64,000 nucleotides of DNA. Origin: Pseudomonas sp. B6002 (GTDB taxonomy: Bacteria > Pseudomonadota > Gammaproteobacteria > Pseudomonadales > Pseudomonadaceae). Positions 35,375-44,006 of the stretch are shown piece after piece (the stretch's first letter is position 1; every line of letters starts with the position of its first letter). A program made the translations under genes and the position numbers. The stretch is from positions 350,064-414,063 of the forward strand of contig NZ_JACAOY010000012.1 in the NCBI RefSeq assembly GCF_013385985.1. The letters are read 5' to 3'. Below the pieces are notes generated by a model. It searched no databases and had not been told where the DNA came from. It worked only from the letters and a program-made list of their open reading frames with translations.

Positions 35375-36766
35375 TCAGTTGAGTACCGCAGCACCCACGC
35401 GCTGGGCCTTGCGACGGCTCGCCACAATCAGCCCCGCCGCCACCACCAACACGCTCAAAATCCCGGTCGCGATGATCTCGACCCGGTGCGCTTCCTGGAA
35501 CAGCATGATGGTCAGCGTGCCCACGATGAACACCATCACCGCGTAGGTCAGGCCTGGGAACAGCCACATCTTGAAGACAATCTTCTCACCCGCCGCCGTG
35601 CGCTTCTGACGCATGCGCAGTTGCGAAACCGCGATCACCAGGTACACCAGCAGCGCAATGGCGCCAGAGCTGGCCAGCAGGAATTCGAACACCGCAGCAG
35701 GTGCCACGTAGTTGGCGAATACCGCCAGGAACGCTGCACCGGTCGACAGCAGAACCGCCCAGTAAGGCGTGCCGCTCTTGTTGGTGCGTTTGGCCACGGC
35801 CGGGGCGTCACCGCGACGGCCCAGGGAGAACAGCATGCGCGATGCGGTGTACAGCGCCGAGTTGAGGCAACTGGTCACGGCCACCAGGACCACCAGGTCG
35901 ACGATCAGCTTCGCATTCGGGATGCCCATACGCTCCAGCACGGTCTGGTAGGAACCCACGGCTGCCAGGGTCGGATCGTTCCATGGCACCAGGGACACCA
36001 CGATGAAGATCGACAGCAGGTAGAACAAACCAATCCGCCAGATCACCGAGTTGGTGGCCTTGGTGATTTGCTGGCCCGGGTTCTTCGACTCGGCGGCCGC
36101 GATGGTCACAATCTCGGTGCCCATGAAGGAGAACATGGTGGTCAGGATGGCGGCCAATACTGCGCCCATGCCGTTTGGCATGAAGCCCTGGGTGTCGAAC
36201 AGGTGCGAAACGCCGCTGACCTGGCTGGTGGGCAAGAAGCCGAAGATCGCTGCCAGGCCCAGGATCACGAAGCCGACAATCGCCACTACCTTGATCAACG
36301 CGAACCAGAACTCGAACTCGCCGTAGTTCTTCACGCTGAACAGGTTGGTTGCCGTCAGCAACAAGGTAATGACCAGGGTAAACACCCAGATGGCCACGTC
36401 AGGGAACCAGGCATGCAGGATGGTTGCAGCGGCGTTGGCTTCCAGGGGAATCACCAACACCCAGAACCACCAGTACAGCCAGCCGATGGTGAAACCGGCC
36501 CAGTGACCGATCGCGCGGTCGGCATAAGTAGAGAACGAACCGGTGTCGGGAGACGCCACGGCCATTTCGGCCAGCATGCGCATCACCAGCACCACCAGGG
36601 TGCCCGCTGCGGCATACGCCAGCAGTACGGCGGGCCCGGCGGCAGCAATCGCGTGGCCGGAGCCGACAAACAAACCGGCACCAATAACGCCGGCAATCGA
36701 CAGCATGGTGACGTGACGCGGTTTGAGCCCCTGTTCGAGGTCATTGGAGCTTTGCGTACTACTCAT
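35375..36766 (-). CDS. gabP: GABA-permease-like amino acid transporter
   Basis: 463 residues from ATG 36766, similar to E. coli GabP (466). It belongs to the APC superfamily with 12 helices; HVTMLSIAGVIGAGLFVGSGHAI is the first helix signature and FSFMGTEIVTIAAAESKNPGQQI the conserved loop. It probably imports 4-aminobutyrate or a related amino acid with protons. The symbol rests on overall resemblance. No gabTD genes are in the window. Confidence 0.8.
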   Translation of the reverse strand: MSSTQSSNDLEQGLKPRHVTMLSIAGVIGAGLFVGSGHAIAAAGPAVLLAYAAAGTLVVLVMRMLAEMAVASPDTGSFSTYADRAIGHWAGFTIGWLYWWFWVLVIPLEANAAATILHAWFPDVAIWVFTLVITLLLTATNLFSVKNYGEFEFWFALIKVVAIVGFVILGLAAIFGFLPTSQVSGVSHLFDTQGFMPNGMGAVLAAILTTMFSFMGTEIVTIAAAESKNPGQQITKATNSVIWRIGLFYLLSIFIVVSLVPWNDPTLAAVGSYQTVLERMGIPNAKLIVDLVVLVAVTSCLNSALYTASRMLFSLGRRGDAPAVAKRTNKSGTPYWAVLLSTGAAFLAVFANYVAPAAVFEFLLASSGAIALLVYLVIAVSQLRMRQKRTAAGEKIVFKMWLFPGLTYAVMVFIVGTLTIMLFQEAHRVEIIATGILSVLVVAAGLIVASRRKAQRVGAAVLN

Positions 36767-37321
36767 TGACACACCTTTGCGAGGAATTGCGAAAACGGTC
36801 CGCCCGGCCTGCAGTCTTTCTCGTGAAAAGAATCCAACAGGGCGTTCTTTATTTTTTACGCAAGATTTGCGCCAAAATGTTACAGAGCCGCGATTGACGC
36901 GGGCTGCAGCGCACTTCAACAGCAATCGCAAGTCCTTGAGAACAATGGCATTCCGCTATAGCGTTACCGTGCGACCCACTTTAAAGACGAACGAGCGCAC
37001 CAAAAACACACACAAAAAGTACGTGACGCCCCATAAAAGGGCTGATACGTACCGTTTGCCCGGTTAACCCTTCCAACACCCGTCCAAAGCTGGCACCATC
37101 GCGCCCTTTTTTACGCGAAACCTGCGGGTTTTCGGGTTCAAACGGCTGTTTGGTTGTTGATGGCGCGACACGCTGCTGTGCCGATGCGACACCCTGCCGC
37201 AGACCACCCGTTTACCGTCCGCAGCGCTGTTGGCTGTCATCCAAACGCTATGCTAGCTTGGCGCCTCGCCAGGAAGGCGGCCCAACAGCGAAGAACGCAA
37301 CGAACACATTGAGGACCCCAC
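36767..37321. other. Divergent intergenic region, gabP and the amino acid ABC operon
   Basis: 555 bases without a convincing gene. A hairpin at 37019-37052 has arms GTACGT/ACGTAC with an inner GCCC/GGGC pairing and an AT-rich loop. It could be an operator or mRNA structure. The promoters are not clear. Confidence 0.45.
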
Positions 37322-38095
37322 ATGGCTGAGGCCACGCCCGCGCTTGAAATCCGCAACTTGCATAAACGCTATGGTGAGCTGGAGGTACTCAAAGGTATCT
37401 CGCTGACCGCTCGCGACGGCGACGTGATCTCGATCCTGGGTTCCTCCGGTTCCGGCAAGTCCACCTTCCTGCGCTGCATCAACCTGCTGGAAAACCCGCA
37501 CCAGGGCCAGATCCTGGTGGCCGGCGAAGAACTCAAGCTCAAGGCCGCCAAGAACGGCGAACTGCACGCCGCCGACGGCAAGCAGATCAACCGCCTGCGC
37601 AGCGAAATCGGTTTTGTGTTTCAAAACTTTAACCTGTGGCCACACATGAGCATCCTCGACAACATCATCGAGGCCCCTCGCCGTGTGCTCGGCCAGAGCA
37701 AGGCCGAAGCCATCGACGTGGCCGAAGCCCTGCTGGCCAAGGTCGGCATCGCCGACAAGCGCCACGCCTACCCCGCGCAATTGTCCGGCGGCCAGCAACA
37801 ACGGGCGGCCATCGCACGCACCCTGGCGATGCAACCCAAGGTCATCCTGTTTGACGAGCCCACTTCCGCCCTTGACCCGGAAATGGTCCAGGAAGTACTT
37901 AATGTGATCCGCGCGCTGGCCGAAGAAGGCCGCACCATGCTGCTGGTCACCCACGAGATGGGCTTCGCCCGCCAGGTTTCCAGTGAAGTGGTGTTCCTGC
38001 ACCAGGGCCTGGTCGAAGAGCAAGGATCGCCACAGCAGGTGTTTGAAAACCCGCTTTCGGCGCGCTGCAAACAATTCATGTCCAGCAACCGCTAA
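37322..38095 (+). CDS. hisP: Basic amino acid ABC transporter, ATPase
   Basis: 257 residues. Walker A GSSGSGKST, Q-loop FVFQNFNLWPH, signature LSGGQQQRAAIA, Walker B VILFDEPTSALD and switch His VTHEMGFA are intact. This polar amino acid uptake subfamily (HisP/AotP) powers import of Lys/Arg/His/ornithine. The gene order ATPase, binding protein, permease, permease matches a conserved Pseudomonas operon. The exact ligand is not certain. Confidence 0.9.
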   Translation: MAEATPALEIRNLHKRYGELEVLKGISLTARDGDVISILGSSGSGKSTFLRCINLLENPHQGQILVAGEELKLKAAKNGELHAADGKQINRLRSEIGFVFQNFNLWPHMSILDNIIEAPRRVLGQSKAEAIDVAEALLAKVGIADKRHAYPAQLSGGQQQRAAIARTLAMQPKVILFDEPTSALDPEMVQEVLNVIRALAEEGRTMLLVTHEMGFARQVSSEVVFLHQGLVEEQGSPQQVFENPLSARCKQFMSSNR

Positions 38096-38108
38096 CGGAG
38101 CAACATGC

Positions 38109-38861
38109 ATGCAGAACTATAAAAAATTCCTTCTGGCCGCGGCCGTCTCGATGGCGTTCAGCGCCACGGCCATGGCAGAAACCTTGAAAATGGGGATCGA
38201 AGCGGCCTACCCGCCGTTCAACAATAAAGACGCCAGCGGTAACGTCGTGGGCTTCGACAAAGACATCGGCGACGCCCTGTGCGCCAAGATGAAAGTCGAG
38301 AAGTGCGAAGTGTATGTGTCCGACTGGGACGGCATCATCCCGGCCCTGAACGCCAAGAAGTTCGACTTCCTGGTGTCCTCGCTGTCCATCACCGATGAGC
38401 GCAAGCAGGCCGTCGACTTCACCGACCCGTACTACTCCAACAAGCTGCAATTCATCGCGCCCAAAGCCACCGCAGACTTCAAGACCGACGCCGCTTACCT
38501 GAAGGGCAAGACCATCGGCGCCCAGCGCGCGACGCTGGCCGGCACCTACCTGGAAGACAAGCTGCCGGACACCACCGCCAAGCTGTATGACACCCAGGAA
38601 AACGCCTACCTCGACCTGACGTCCGGCCGCCTCGATGGAATCCTCGCCGACAAGTACGTGCAGTACGAATGGCTCAAGAGCAAAGACGGTTCGGCCTATG
38701 AGTTCAAAGGCGACCCGGTTGTAGAAAGCGACAAGATCGGTATCGCCGTACGCAAGGGCGACCCGCTGCGCGAGCGCCTGAACAAAGCCCTGGCAGAGAT
38801 CAAGGCAGACGGCACCTACAAAAAGATCAACGACAAGTACTTCCCGTTCAGCATCGAATGA
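38109..38861 (+). CDS. hisJ: Basic amino acid ABC transporter, periplasmic binding protein
   Basis: 250 residues from ATG 38109; an out-of-frame ATG lies 4 bases earlier. Signal peptide ends AMA. LKMGIEAAYPPFNNKDASGNVVGFDKDIGDALC, DGIIPALNAKKFDFLVSSLSIT and GAQRATLAGTYLED mark the SBP_bac_3 family, lysine/arginine/ornithine or histidine type. It lies 13 bases after the ATPase gene and is followed by a strong hairpin before the permeases. Confidence 0.9.
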   Translation: MQNYKKFLLAAAVSMAFSATAMAETLKMGIEAAYPPFNNKDASGNVVGFDKDIGDALCAKMKVEKCEVYVSDWDGIIPALNAKKFDFLVSSLSITDERKQAVDFTDPYYSNKLQFIAPKATADFKTDAAYLKGKTIGAQRATLAGTYLEDKLPDTTAKLYDTQENAYLDLTSGRLDGILADKYVQYEWLKSKDGSAYEFKGDPVVESDKIGIAVRKGDPLRERLNKALAEIKADGTYKKINDKYFPFSIE

Positions 38862-38875
38862 TCTGAGCGACTTGC

Positions 38876-38906
38876 CCGACGCGCTCACCTGAGCGCGTCG
38901 GCTTTT
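38876..38906 (+). terminator. Hairpin between binding protein and permease genes
   Basis: CCGACGCGCTCA and its exact complement TGAGCGCGTCGG separated by two bases, followed by CTTTTAG. A very stable stem with a weak U-run. It is more likely a partial terminator or 3'-protecting structure than a full stop. Confidence 0.7.
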
Positions 38907-38933
38907 AGCAATGCCTTGCGATATGAAAACACC

Positions 38934-39629
38934 ATGAATTTCGACCTCTACGGATTCGGCCCGGCGCTTGCCGCTGGCGCGCTGATGACCGTCAAACTGG
39001 CGCTCACGGCCCTGTGCCTGGGGCTGGTGCTGGGCCTTGCCGGCGCCTTGGCCAAGACTTCCCCGTACAAGCCCCTGCAATGGCTGGGCGGTGCCTACTC
39101 GACCATCGTTCGCGGCATTCCTGAATTGCTGTGGGTGCTGCTGATCTACTTCGGCACCGTCAACCTGATGCGCGCCCTCGGTGAGTTCTTCGGCAACCCC
39201 GACCTTTCCCTCAGTGCCTTTGCCGCCGGGGTCATCGCCCTGGGCCTGTGCTTTGGTGCCTACGCCACGGAAGTGTTTCGTGGCGCAATTCTCGCCATTC
39301 CCAAGGGCCACCGCGAAGCGGGTGTGGCGCTGGGGCTGTCGAAGCTGCGGATTTTCACCCGGTTGATCATGCCGCAAATGTGGCGCATCGCCCTGCCGGG
39401 CCTGGGTAACCTGTTCATGATCCTGATGAAAGACACCGCGCTGGTCTCGGTGATCGGCCTTGAAGAAATCATGCGCCATGCGCAGATCGGCGTGACCGTC
39501 ACCAAGCAACCGTTCACCTTCTTCATGGTGGCGGCCTTCATGTACCTGGGCCTCACCGTGCTGGCCATGACCGGCATGCACTTCCTCGAAAAACGCGCCG
39601 CCCGCGGCTTTGCAAGGAGCGCCCAATGA
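38934..39629 (+). CDS. hisQ: Basic amino acid ABC transporter, permease
   Basis: 231 residues from ATG 38934. Five helices; the EAA loop HREAGVALGLSKLRIFTRLIMPQ is the ATPase contact. It is the HisQ-type permease of the polar amino acid family and pairs with the next gene. The stop overlaps the next start (ATGA). Confidence 0.9.
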   Translation: MNFDLYGFGPALAAGALMTVKLALTALCLGLVLGLAGALAKTSPYKPLQWLGGAYSTIVRGIPELLWVLLIYFGTVNLMRALGEFFGNPDLSLSAFAAGVIALGLCFGAYATEVFRGAILAIPKGHREAGVALGLSKLRIFTRLIMPQMWRIALPGLGNLFMILMKDTALVSVIGLEEIMRHAQIGVTVTKQPFTFFMVAAFMYLGLTVLAMTGMHFLEKRAARGFARSAQ

Positions 39630-40357
39630 GCGGTGACTACAGCTGGCTGTCGCATTTTGACCTGGGCCTGAACTGGGCCGTGATCATCAAGTGGCTGCCC
39701 AAACTGGCCCAAGGCGCAACCCTGACCCTGGAATTGGTGGCCATTGCCGTGATCGCCGGCCTGTTGCTGGCGATTCCGTTGGGCATCGCCCGCTCTTCGC
39801 GCCGTTGGTACGTGAGCGCCCTGCCCTACGCCTACATCTTCTTCTTCCGTGGCACGCCGCTGCTGGTGCAACTGTTCCTGGTCTACTACGGCCTGGCGCA
39901 GTTCGACACCGTGCGCGAGAGCTTCATGTGGCCCTACCTGCGCGATCCGTTCTGGTGCGCCACCGCCACCATGACCCTGCACACCGCCGCCTATATCGCC
40001 GAGATCCTGCGCGGCGCCATCCAGGCCATCCCGCCGGGAGAGATCGAAGCGGCGCGCGCCCTAGGCATGTCCAAGCCCAAGACGCTGTTCTACATCATCC
40101 TGCCCCGCGCCTCGCGCATCGGCCTGCCGGCCTACAGCAACGAAGTGATCCTGATGCTCAAGGCCAGCGCCCTGGCCAGTACCGTGACGTTGCTGGAATT
40201 GACCGGCATGGCGCGGACCATCATTGCCCGCACCTACTTGCCGGTTGAGATCTTCTTCGCAGCCGGCCTGTTCTACCTGTTGATGGCCTACATCCTGGTG
40301 CGTGGCTTCAAACTGCTGGAACGCTGGCTGCGCGTCGATGCCTGCCAAGGACGTTGA
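39626..40357 (+). CDS. hisM: Basic amino acid ABC transporter, permease
   Basis: 243 residues. Permease with RGTPLLVQLFLVYYGLAQF and the EAA loop PPGEIEAARALGMSKPKTLFYIILPR. HisM-type partner of the preceding gene. Its last 20 bases overlap the methyltransferase gene in another frame. Confidence 0.9.
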   Translation: MSGDYSWLSHFDLGLNWAVIIKWLPKLAQGATLTLELVAIAVIAGLLLAIPLGIARSSRRWYVSALPYAYIFFFRGTPLLVQLFLVYYGLAQFDTVRESFMWPYLRDPFWCATATMTLHTAAYIAEILRGAIQAIPPGEIEAARALGMSKPKTLFYIILPRASRIGLPAYSNEVILMLKASALASTVTLLELTGMARTIIARTYLPVEIFFAAGLFYLLMAYILVRGFKLLERWLRVDACQGR

Positions 40358-41525
40358 GGCACGCTTCCAGGCGCTGGATGCGTTTCTGATCGAGCACCAA
40401 GGGCTGTGGCGACCACGGCCCTTTACGCATCTGCACTTACCCTGGGAAACCGAGCATCCCGAGCTTGCGAGTTGGCTGCGTCAACGCTCGTTGGAGGACG
40501 CCGAAACCAGCCACAACCATCCCCATGACCTGCCCGCGCCGGTACCTTTTCCACAGCTGGCCGCTAGAGCACGCCAGCTCAGTGCTGTGGATAAGTTACC
40601 GACCCAACCCCTGGCACCCGCTCACCCTCGCTTGAACGTCGACGTTCCCGGACGCAAGTGGCAGCAGATCGAAGCGTTCGGCGGCGCCCTGACCTTTACT
40701 GACACGCCCCAACACTGGCTGGACTGGTGTGCCGGCAAAGGCCACCTCGGCCGTCGCCTGCTGCAGCCCGGCCAGCAACTGACCTGCCTGGAATACGACC
40801 CGGCGCTGATTGCTGCAGGCCAGGCCTTGAGTGATCACCATCACTTGCCCGCGACCCACACCCTGCAAGACGTCATGGCGAACGTGGCGATAAGCCCCGA
40901 GCACACCCCCGTCGCCCTGCACGCCTGCGGCGATTTGCACGTGCGGCTGTTGCAATTGGCCAGCGCCGCCGGCTGCAAACAACTGGCAGTGGCGCCTTGC
41001 TGCTACAACCGCATCGGCGCGGAGCGCTATCAAGCGCTGTCCGCTGCGGGGCGTGCTTCGGCCTTGCAGTTGTCGGTGGATGACCTGGGCCTGCCGCTGA
41101 GCGAAACCGTCACCGCAGGTGCACGGGTGCGCCAACAGCGCGATGTGTCGATGGCCCGGCGCCTGGCGTTCGATCATCTGCAACGCCAGCTGCGCGGGTG
41201 TGACGACTACTTGCCCACGCCCTCACTGCCCGCCAGTTGGCTGGGCAAGCCGTTCGCCGAGTACTGCCAGGCCCTGGCAACCCTCAAAGGGTTATCCACA
41301 GGCGAACAGGATTGGGACGCGCTGGAAGCCCACGGCTGGCAGCGCCTGGCACAGGTGCGCAACCTGGAATTGGTGCGCGGGCTGTTTCGGCGCCCGCTGG
41401 AGATGTGGCTGGTGCTGGATCGGGCACTTTTTCTGAAGGAAGCGGGCTATAAGGTTGAGATAGGCACCTTCTGCGAACCGGCCCTGACCCCACGCAACCT
41501 GATGGTGCTGGCCGAGCGCGATTAA
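40338..41525 (+). CDS. SAM-dependent methyltransferase (Methyltransf_32-like)
   Basis: 395 residues from ATG 40338, which lies inside hisM (20-base overlap). The SAM site is WLDWCAGKGHLGRRLL with the acidic end of strand 2 in LTCLEYDPAL. ALHACGDLHVRLLQLA and VAPCCYNRIG are conserved in the Methyltransf_32/METTL25 group. The target (RNA, protein or small molecule) is unknown. It appears to be translated as the fifth gene of the amino acid transporter operon. Confidence 0.8.
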   Translation: MPAKDVEARFQALDAFLIEHQGLWRPRPFTHLHLPWETEHPELASWLRQRSLEDAETSHNHPHDLPAPVPFPQLAARARQLSAVDKLPTQPLAPAHPRLNVDVPGRKWQQIEAFGGALTFTDTPQHWLDWCAGKGHLGRRLLQPGQQLTCLEYDPALIAAGQALSDHHHLPATHTLQDVMANVAISPEHTPVALHACGDLHVRLLQLASAAGCKQLAVAPCCYNRIGAERYQALSAAGRASALQLSVDDLGLPLSETVTAGARVRQQRDVSMARRLAFDHLQRQLRGCDDYLPTPSLPASWLGKPFAEYCQALATLKGLSTGEQDWDALEAHGWQRLAQVRNLELVRGLFRRPLEMWLVLDRALFLKEAGYKVEIGTFCEPALTPRNLMVLAERD

Positions 41526-41758
41526 GGGGCAAATTCTTCGCGCCGCGCCCTGTGGATAACTCTGTTGATGAATTCTTTACGGAGGCTGTAGCTATAAGCG
41601 CTACAGCCCAAAAGCCCTGCTGGTCATTTTTTGTTCATAAAATAAAATGCACGCAAAACAGGCAGTTGCGGCGTGTTGAGAACGGCTCCACAAAATGGCT
41701 GTTTCGTGACAGCCCCAACCAACCGATTGTGCATAAGCATCGGGCGTTAAGCGTATAA
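41526..41758 (+). ncRNA. Possible small RNA in the methyltransferase-wssJ gap
   Basis: The gap has a perfect 9-pair hairpin at 41584-41608 (GGCTGTAGC, 7-base loop, GCTACAGCC), an AT-rich promoter-like stretch at 41627-41650 (TAAAAT near 41645), and a strong terminator at 41759-41783. Open frames across it have poor codon use. A transcript of about 130-180 bases is possible. It may also simply be the 3' UTR of the methyltransferase operon. Confidence 0.3.
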
Positions 41759-41783
41759 ACCGCACTTCATGCGGTTTTTTTTG
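41759..41783 (+). terminator. Intrinsic terminator before wssJ (rightward)
   Basis: AACCGCA, loop CTTCA, TGCGGTTTTTTTT. The U-run is on the plus strand; the stem overlaps the last codons of convergent wssJ. Confidence 0.85.
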
Positions 41784-42693
41784 GCGCCTTCAACACACGG
41801 CACAGGTCGTTGATGTCGTCACACGCCAGGCTGATCGACGGGCTGTCCAACGGGTCGGTGCCAAACGCCAGGGCTTCGCTGATCGCCGCGTCGTGATGCA
41901 CTTCCATCGGGGCATTGCCCAAGCGCTGCTTAAAGGCTTCGAGCATGTCCAGGCTGAAGGCATTGTCCTCATCCAGCTGGTTGATCACGTAATGAACACG
42001 CGGCGCCTTGGCGTGTGCCAGGTACGGCGCGAGCAATACCTCCATCTGGTCGAGGGTACCCAGTGAAGCGGCATCCGCCTGGGCCACGACCAGCACCACA
42101 TCGGCGATGCTCAGCGCTTGATGGAAATACACGTTATTGCCGGCCTGCGTATCGATGATCAGCGTTTGCCGCTCGCTCAAGCCAAGGTCCGCGACGTGCC
42201 GCGCCAGCCAACCGGTTTCCTGCTTGAGCCAGCGGTGCAGGTTTTCCTGTTGTTGCTCTGTGGTATCACCAAAGGCAATCACCTGGCAGCCGGCAAACCC
42301 GGCTTGTTGAAGTGGGCGCCACTGGCCGTGTTGCAGGCTGGTGCGACCGATCCCCGGCAACGCTGCGCTCACGCCGAAGTGATGACGCAAGGCGTTTTGC
42401 GGGTCCAGGTCCAGCGCGACCACCGATTCGCCCTGGCGCTGCAAGCCGCTGCTCAGGGCCGCCGCCAGGGTGCTGCGGCCGACGCCGCCATTGATCGACA
42501 CCAACGCCACGACTTTCGGGCGCTGCGCCATCACCTGCACCGGCAGGGCGTGTTCATTGGCACTGGGAGGGGGAAACGGGGTGCCGTCGTCGACGGGAAT
42601 GCTGCCAAAGAAATGCAGGCGCGCATTCAATCCTTGGGGATCTCGGGCGACATCCTTGCCTAGCAGACAGAAAATTCGATCAGTAAGGCTCAT
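41767..42693 (-). CDS. wssJ: WssJ, MinD/BcsQ-like protein
   Basis: 308 residues, paralogue of WssA at the far end of the operon. The deviant Walker A reads VSINGGVGRSTLAAAL: the signature Lys is Asn and the usual GK is GR. The Asp in ALDLDPQNAL and IIDTQAGN are present. In SBW25, WssA and WssJ are considered MinD-like proteins that position the cellulose machinery at the pole. The altered P-loop makes normal ATP hydrolysis doubtful. A 176-base gap separates it from wssI, so it may have its own promoter. Confidence 0.9.
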   Translation of the reverse strand: MSLTDRIFCLLGKDVARDPQGLNARLHFFGSIPVDDGTPFPPPSANEHALPVQVMAQRPKVVALVSINGGVGRSTLAAALSSGLQRQGESVVALDLDPQNALRHHFGVSAALPGIGRTSLQHGQWRPLQQAGFAGCQVIAFGDTTEQQQENLHRWLKQETGWLARHVADLGLSERQTLIIDTQAGNNVYFHQALSIADVVLVVAQADAASLGTLDQMEVLLAPYLAHAKAPRVHYVINQLDEDNAFSLDMLEAFKQRLGNAPMEVHHDAAISEALAFGTDPLDSPSISLACDDINDLCRVLKAPKKTA

Positions 42694-42869
42694 GGCCTGA
42701 ACTCCACACGGCGCATCTTAAAGACGTGAGGGGTCGGCAAGAAAAACGAGGGCTTACCGCAGGTCTTTTTGTGTGCGTCTCTGTGCAAGCATTCTGTTAC
42801 AGAGCCGTCAAAGTGTCATTATTTTGGTATATGGCCGCCTATTTTTTAGACAGGCGGCAAATCGTCAAA
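42694..42869 (-). other. wssI-wssJ gap with a hairpin
   Basis: 176 bases, the largest gap in the wss operon. It holds GCCGCCT/AGGCGGC arms at about 42833-42857 with an 11-base A-rich loop and no U-run on the wss strand. It may be a processing or pausing structure. No clear promoter. Confidence 0.4.
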
Positions 42870-43994
42870 TTACTGACTTACGTTGATCGGATCGTAAGGC
42901 GTTTGCAGATCCCGCTCAGGAATCTCCCAAATCAACAACTTAGGCGGCGTTTGCTTGAAAGCCGGGCTGTCGAAGTACGCCTTGGCCGCGCCAGAAAATT
43001 CACCACCGTCCTTGCTGAAGTTACCCACCGGCGCATTCAGGGCCTTTTGCAGGAAGCCAACAAAGTTGGAGTTGCGCGAGAACGACGTGCCGATCAGCGC
43101 CACGTTCGGCAGGCCGGCATCGCCAAACAGGTCGTCGGCATTGCTGGTGGCGCCGCCGGTTTCATGGGCGCTGCTCGCTGCGACTGACTCCCCTGGCGGT
43201 TGCAACTTCGGCGGCAGCCAATCCAGGCCGGCCAGGCGCACCAAGTCACCGGGACGCACCGCGAGCGGTGCCTGGGTGATGTCGAACGCCTGCTCCGGCG
43301 TGGCCTGGATGCCGCGCTGCTGGATGCGCTGCGCCAGGGCCTTCGCACCGGCGTTGGAGCCGATCTCGCTCCAGTGGGTGTCGGTGCGCAGATACGCCTC
43401 GGCGCCCAAGGGTTTCAAGGTGTCGGTCAGGTCCAGCGCCGAAACGCCAGCGGCCTGCAACGCATCGGTGAAATCCTCAATCCGGCCATCAAGCACGGCC
43501 GGGCGGTACAGGCCACAACGCTCGGCGGCGGCGATGCGGCTCTTGTCCGGCACCACCAGCACTTGCAGGTCGATGCCTCTACTGCCCAGTTGCTTGTGCA
43601 GATCGATCACCGCCTGGGCCTTGGTCTGTTCGTTGGCATCGGCGTGGCGGTTGATGCGCAGTTCATCGCTGATAAACAGCCAGCCCGGGCACCCCTGGCG
43701 CACACGCGGCCCGGTGTCGCCAAACGCCAGCCAACTGCCGCCGCGCTCAAGGTTGGCGGCCTGGATCGCCATCGGCGCCTTGGCCAGCTCCTTGGCAAAG
43801 CGATGGGTCACGTCACCGTGCAGCAGCATGTCGCTGTCGACCTTGGCCGGCAGGAAACTGATCGGCCCTTTGACCATCAGCCAGGCGCAGGACAACAGCC
43901 CGGCCGCCAGGAAAGGCACCAGCACCCAGGCCGCCAGCGGGCTGGTACGAACGGCCACTTCACTCGGTGGCGTCGGCGCGGTAGGAGCAGGCAT
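42870..43994 (-). CDS. wssI: WssI, AlgJ/AlgX-like acetylation protein
   Basis: 374 residues. An N-terminal membrane anchor (AAWVLVPFLAAGLLSCAWLMV) is followed by an SGNH-like domain. The conserved Asp-His pair is in RTDTHWSEIGSNAGA and the Ser in LIGTSFSRNSNFVGF. These match the catalytic set of AlgJ/AlgX alginate acetyltransferases. It should act in the periplasm, placing acetyl groups passed from WssH onto cellulose. It begins 12 bases after wssH. Confidence 0.93.
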   Translation of the reverse strand: MPAPTAPTPPSEVAVRTSPLAAWVLVPFLAAGLLSCAWLMVKGPISFLPAKVDSDMLLHGDVTHRFAKELAKAPMAIQAANLERGGSWLAFGDTGPRVRQGCPGWLFISDELRINRHADANEQTKAQAVIDLHKQLGSRGIDLQVLVVPDKSRIAAAERCGLYRPAVLDGRIEDFTDALQAAGVSALDLTDTLKPLGAEAYLRTDTHWSEIGSNAGAKALAQRIQQRGIQATPEQAFDITQAPLAVRPGDLVRLAGLDWLPPKLQPPGESVAASSAHETGGATSNADDLFGDAGLPNVALIGTSFSRNSNFVGFLQKALNAPVGNFSKDGGEFSGAAKAYFDSPAFKQTPPKLLIWEIPERDLQTPYDPINVSQ

Positions 43995-44006
43995 GGTCGG
44001 GCGTCC

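Noticed and set aside
37090-37106. A sigma-54-like TGGCACCATCGCGCC before the amino acid ABC operon
   Set aside because: The -12 GC is missing at the required 12-base spacing.
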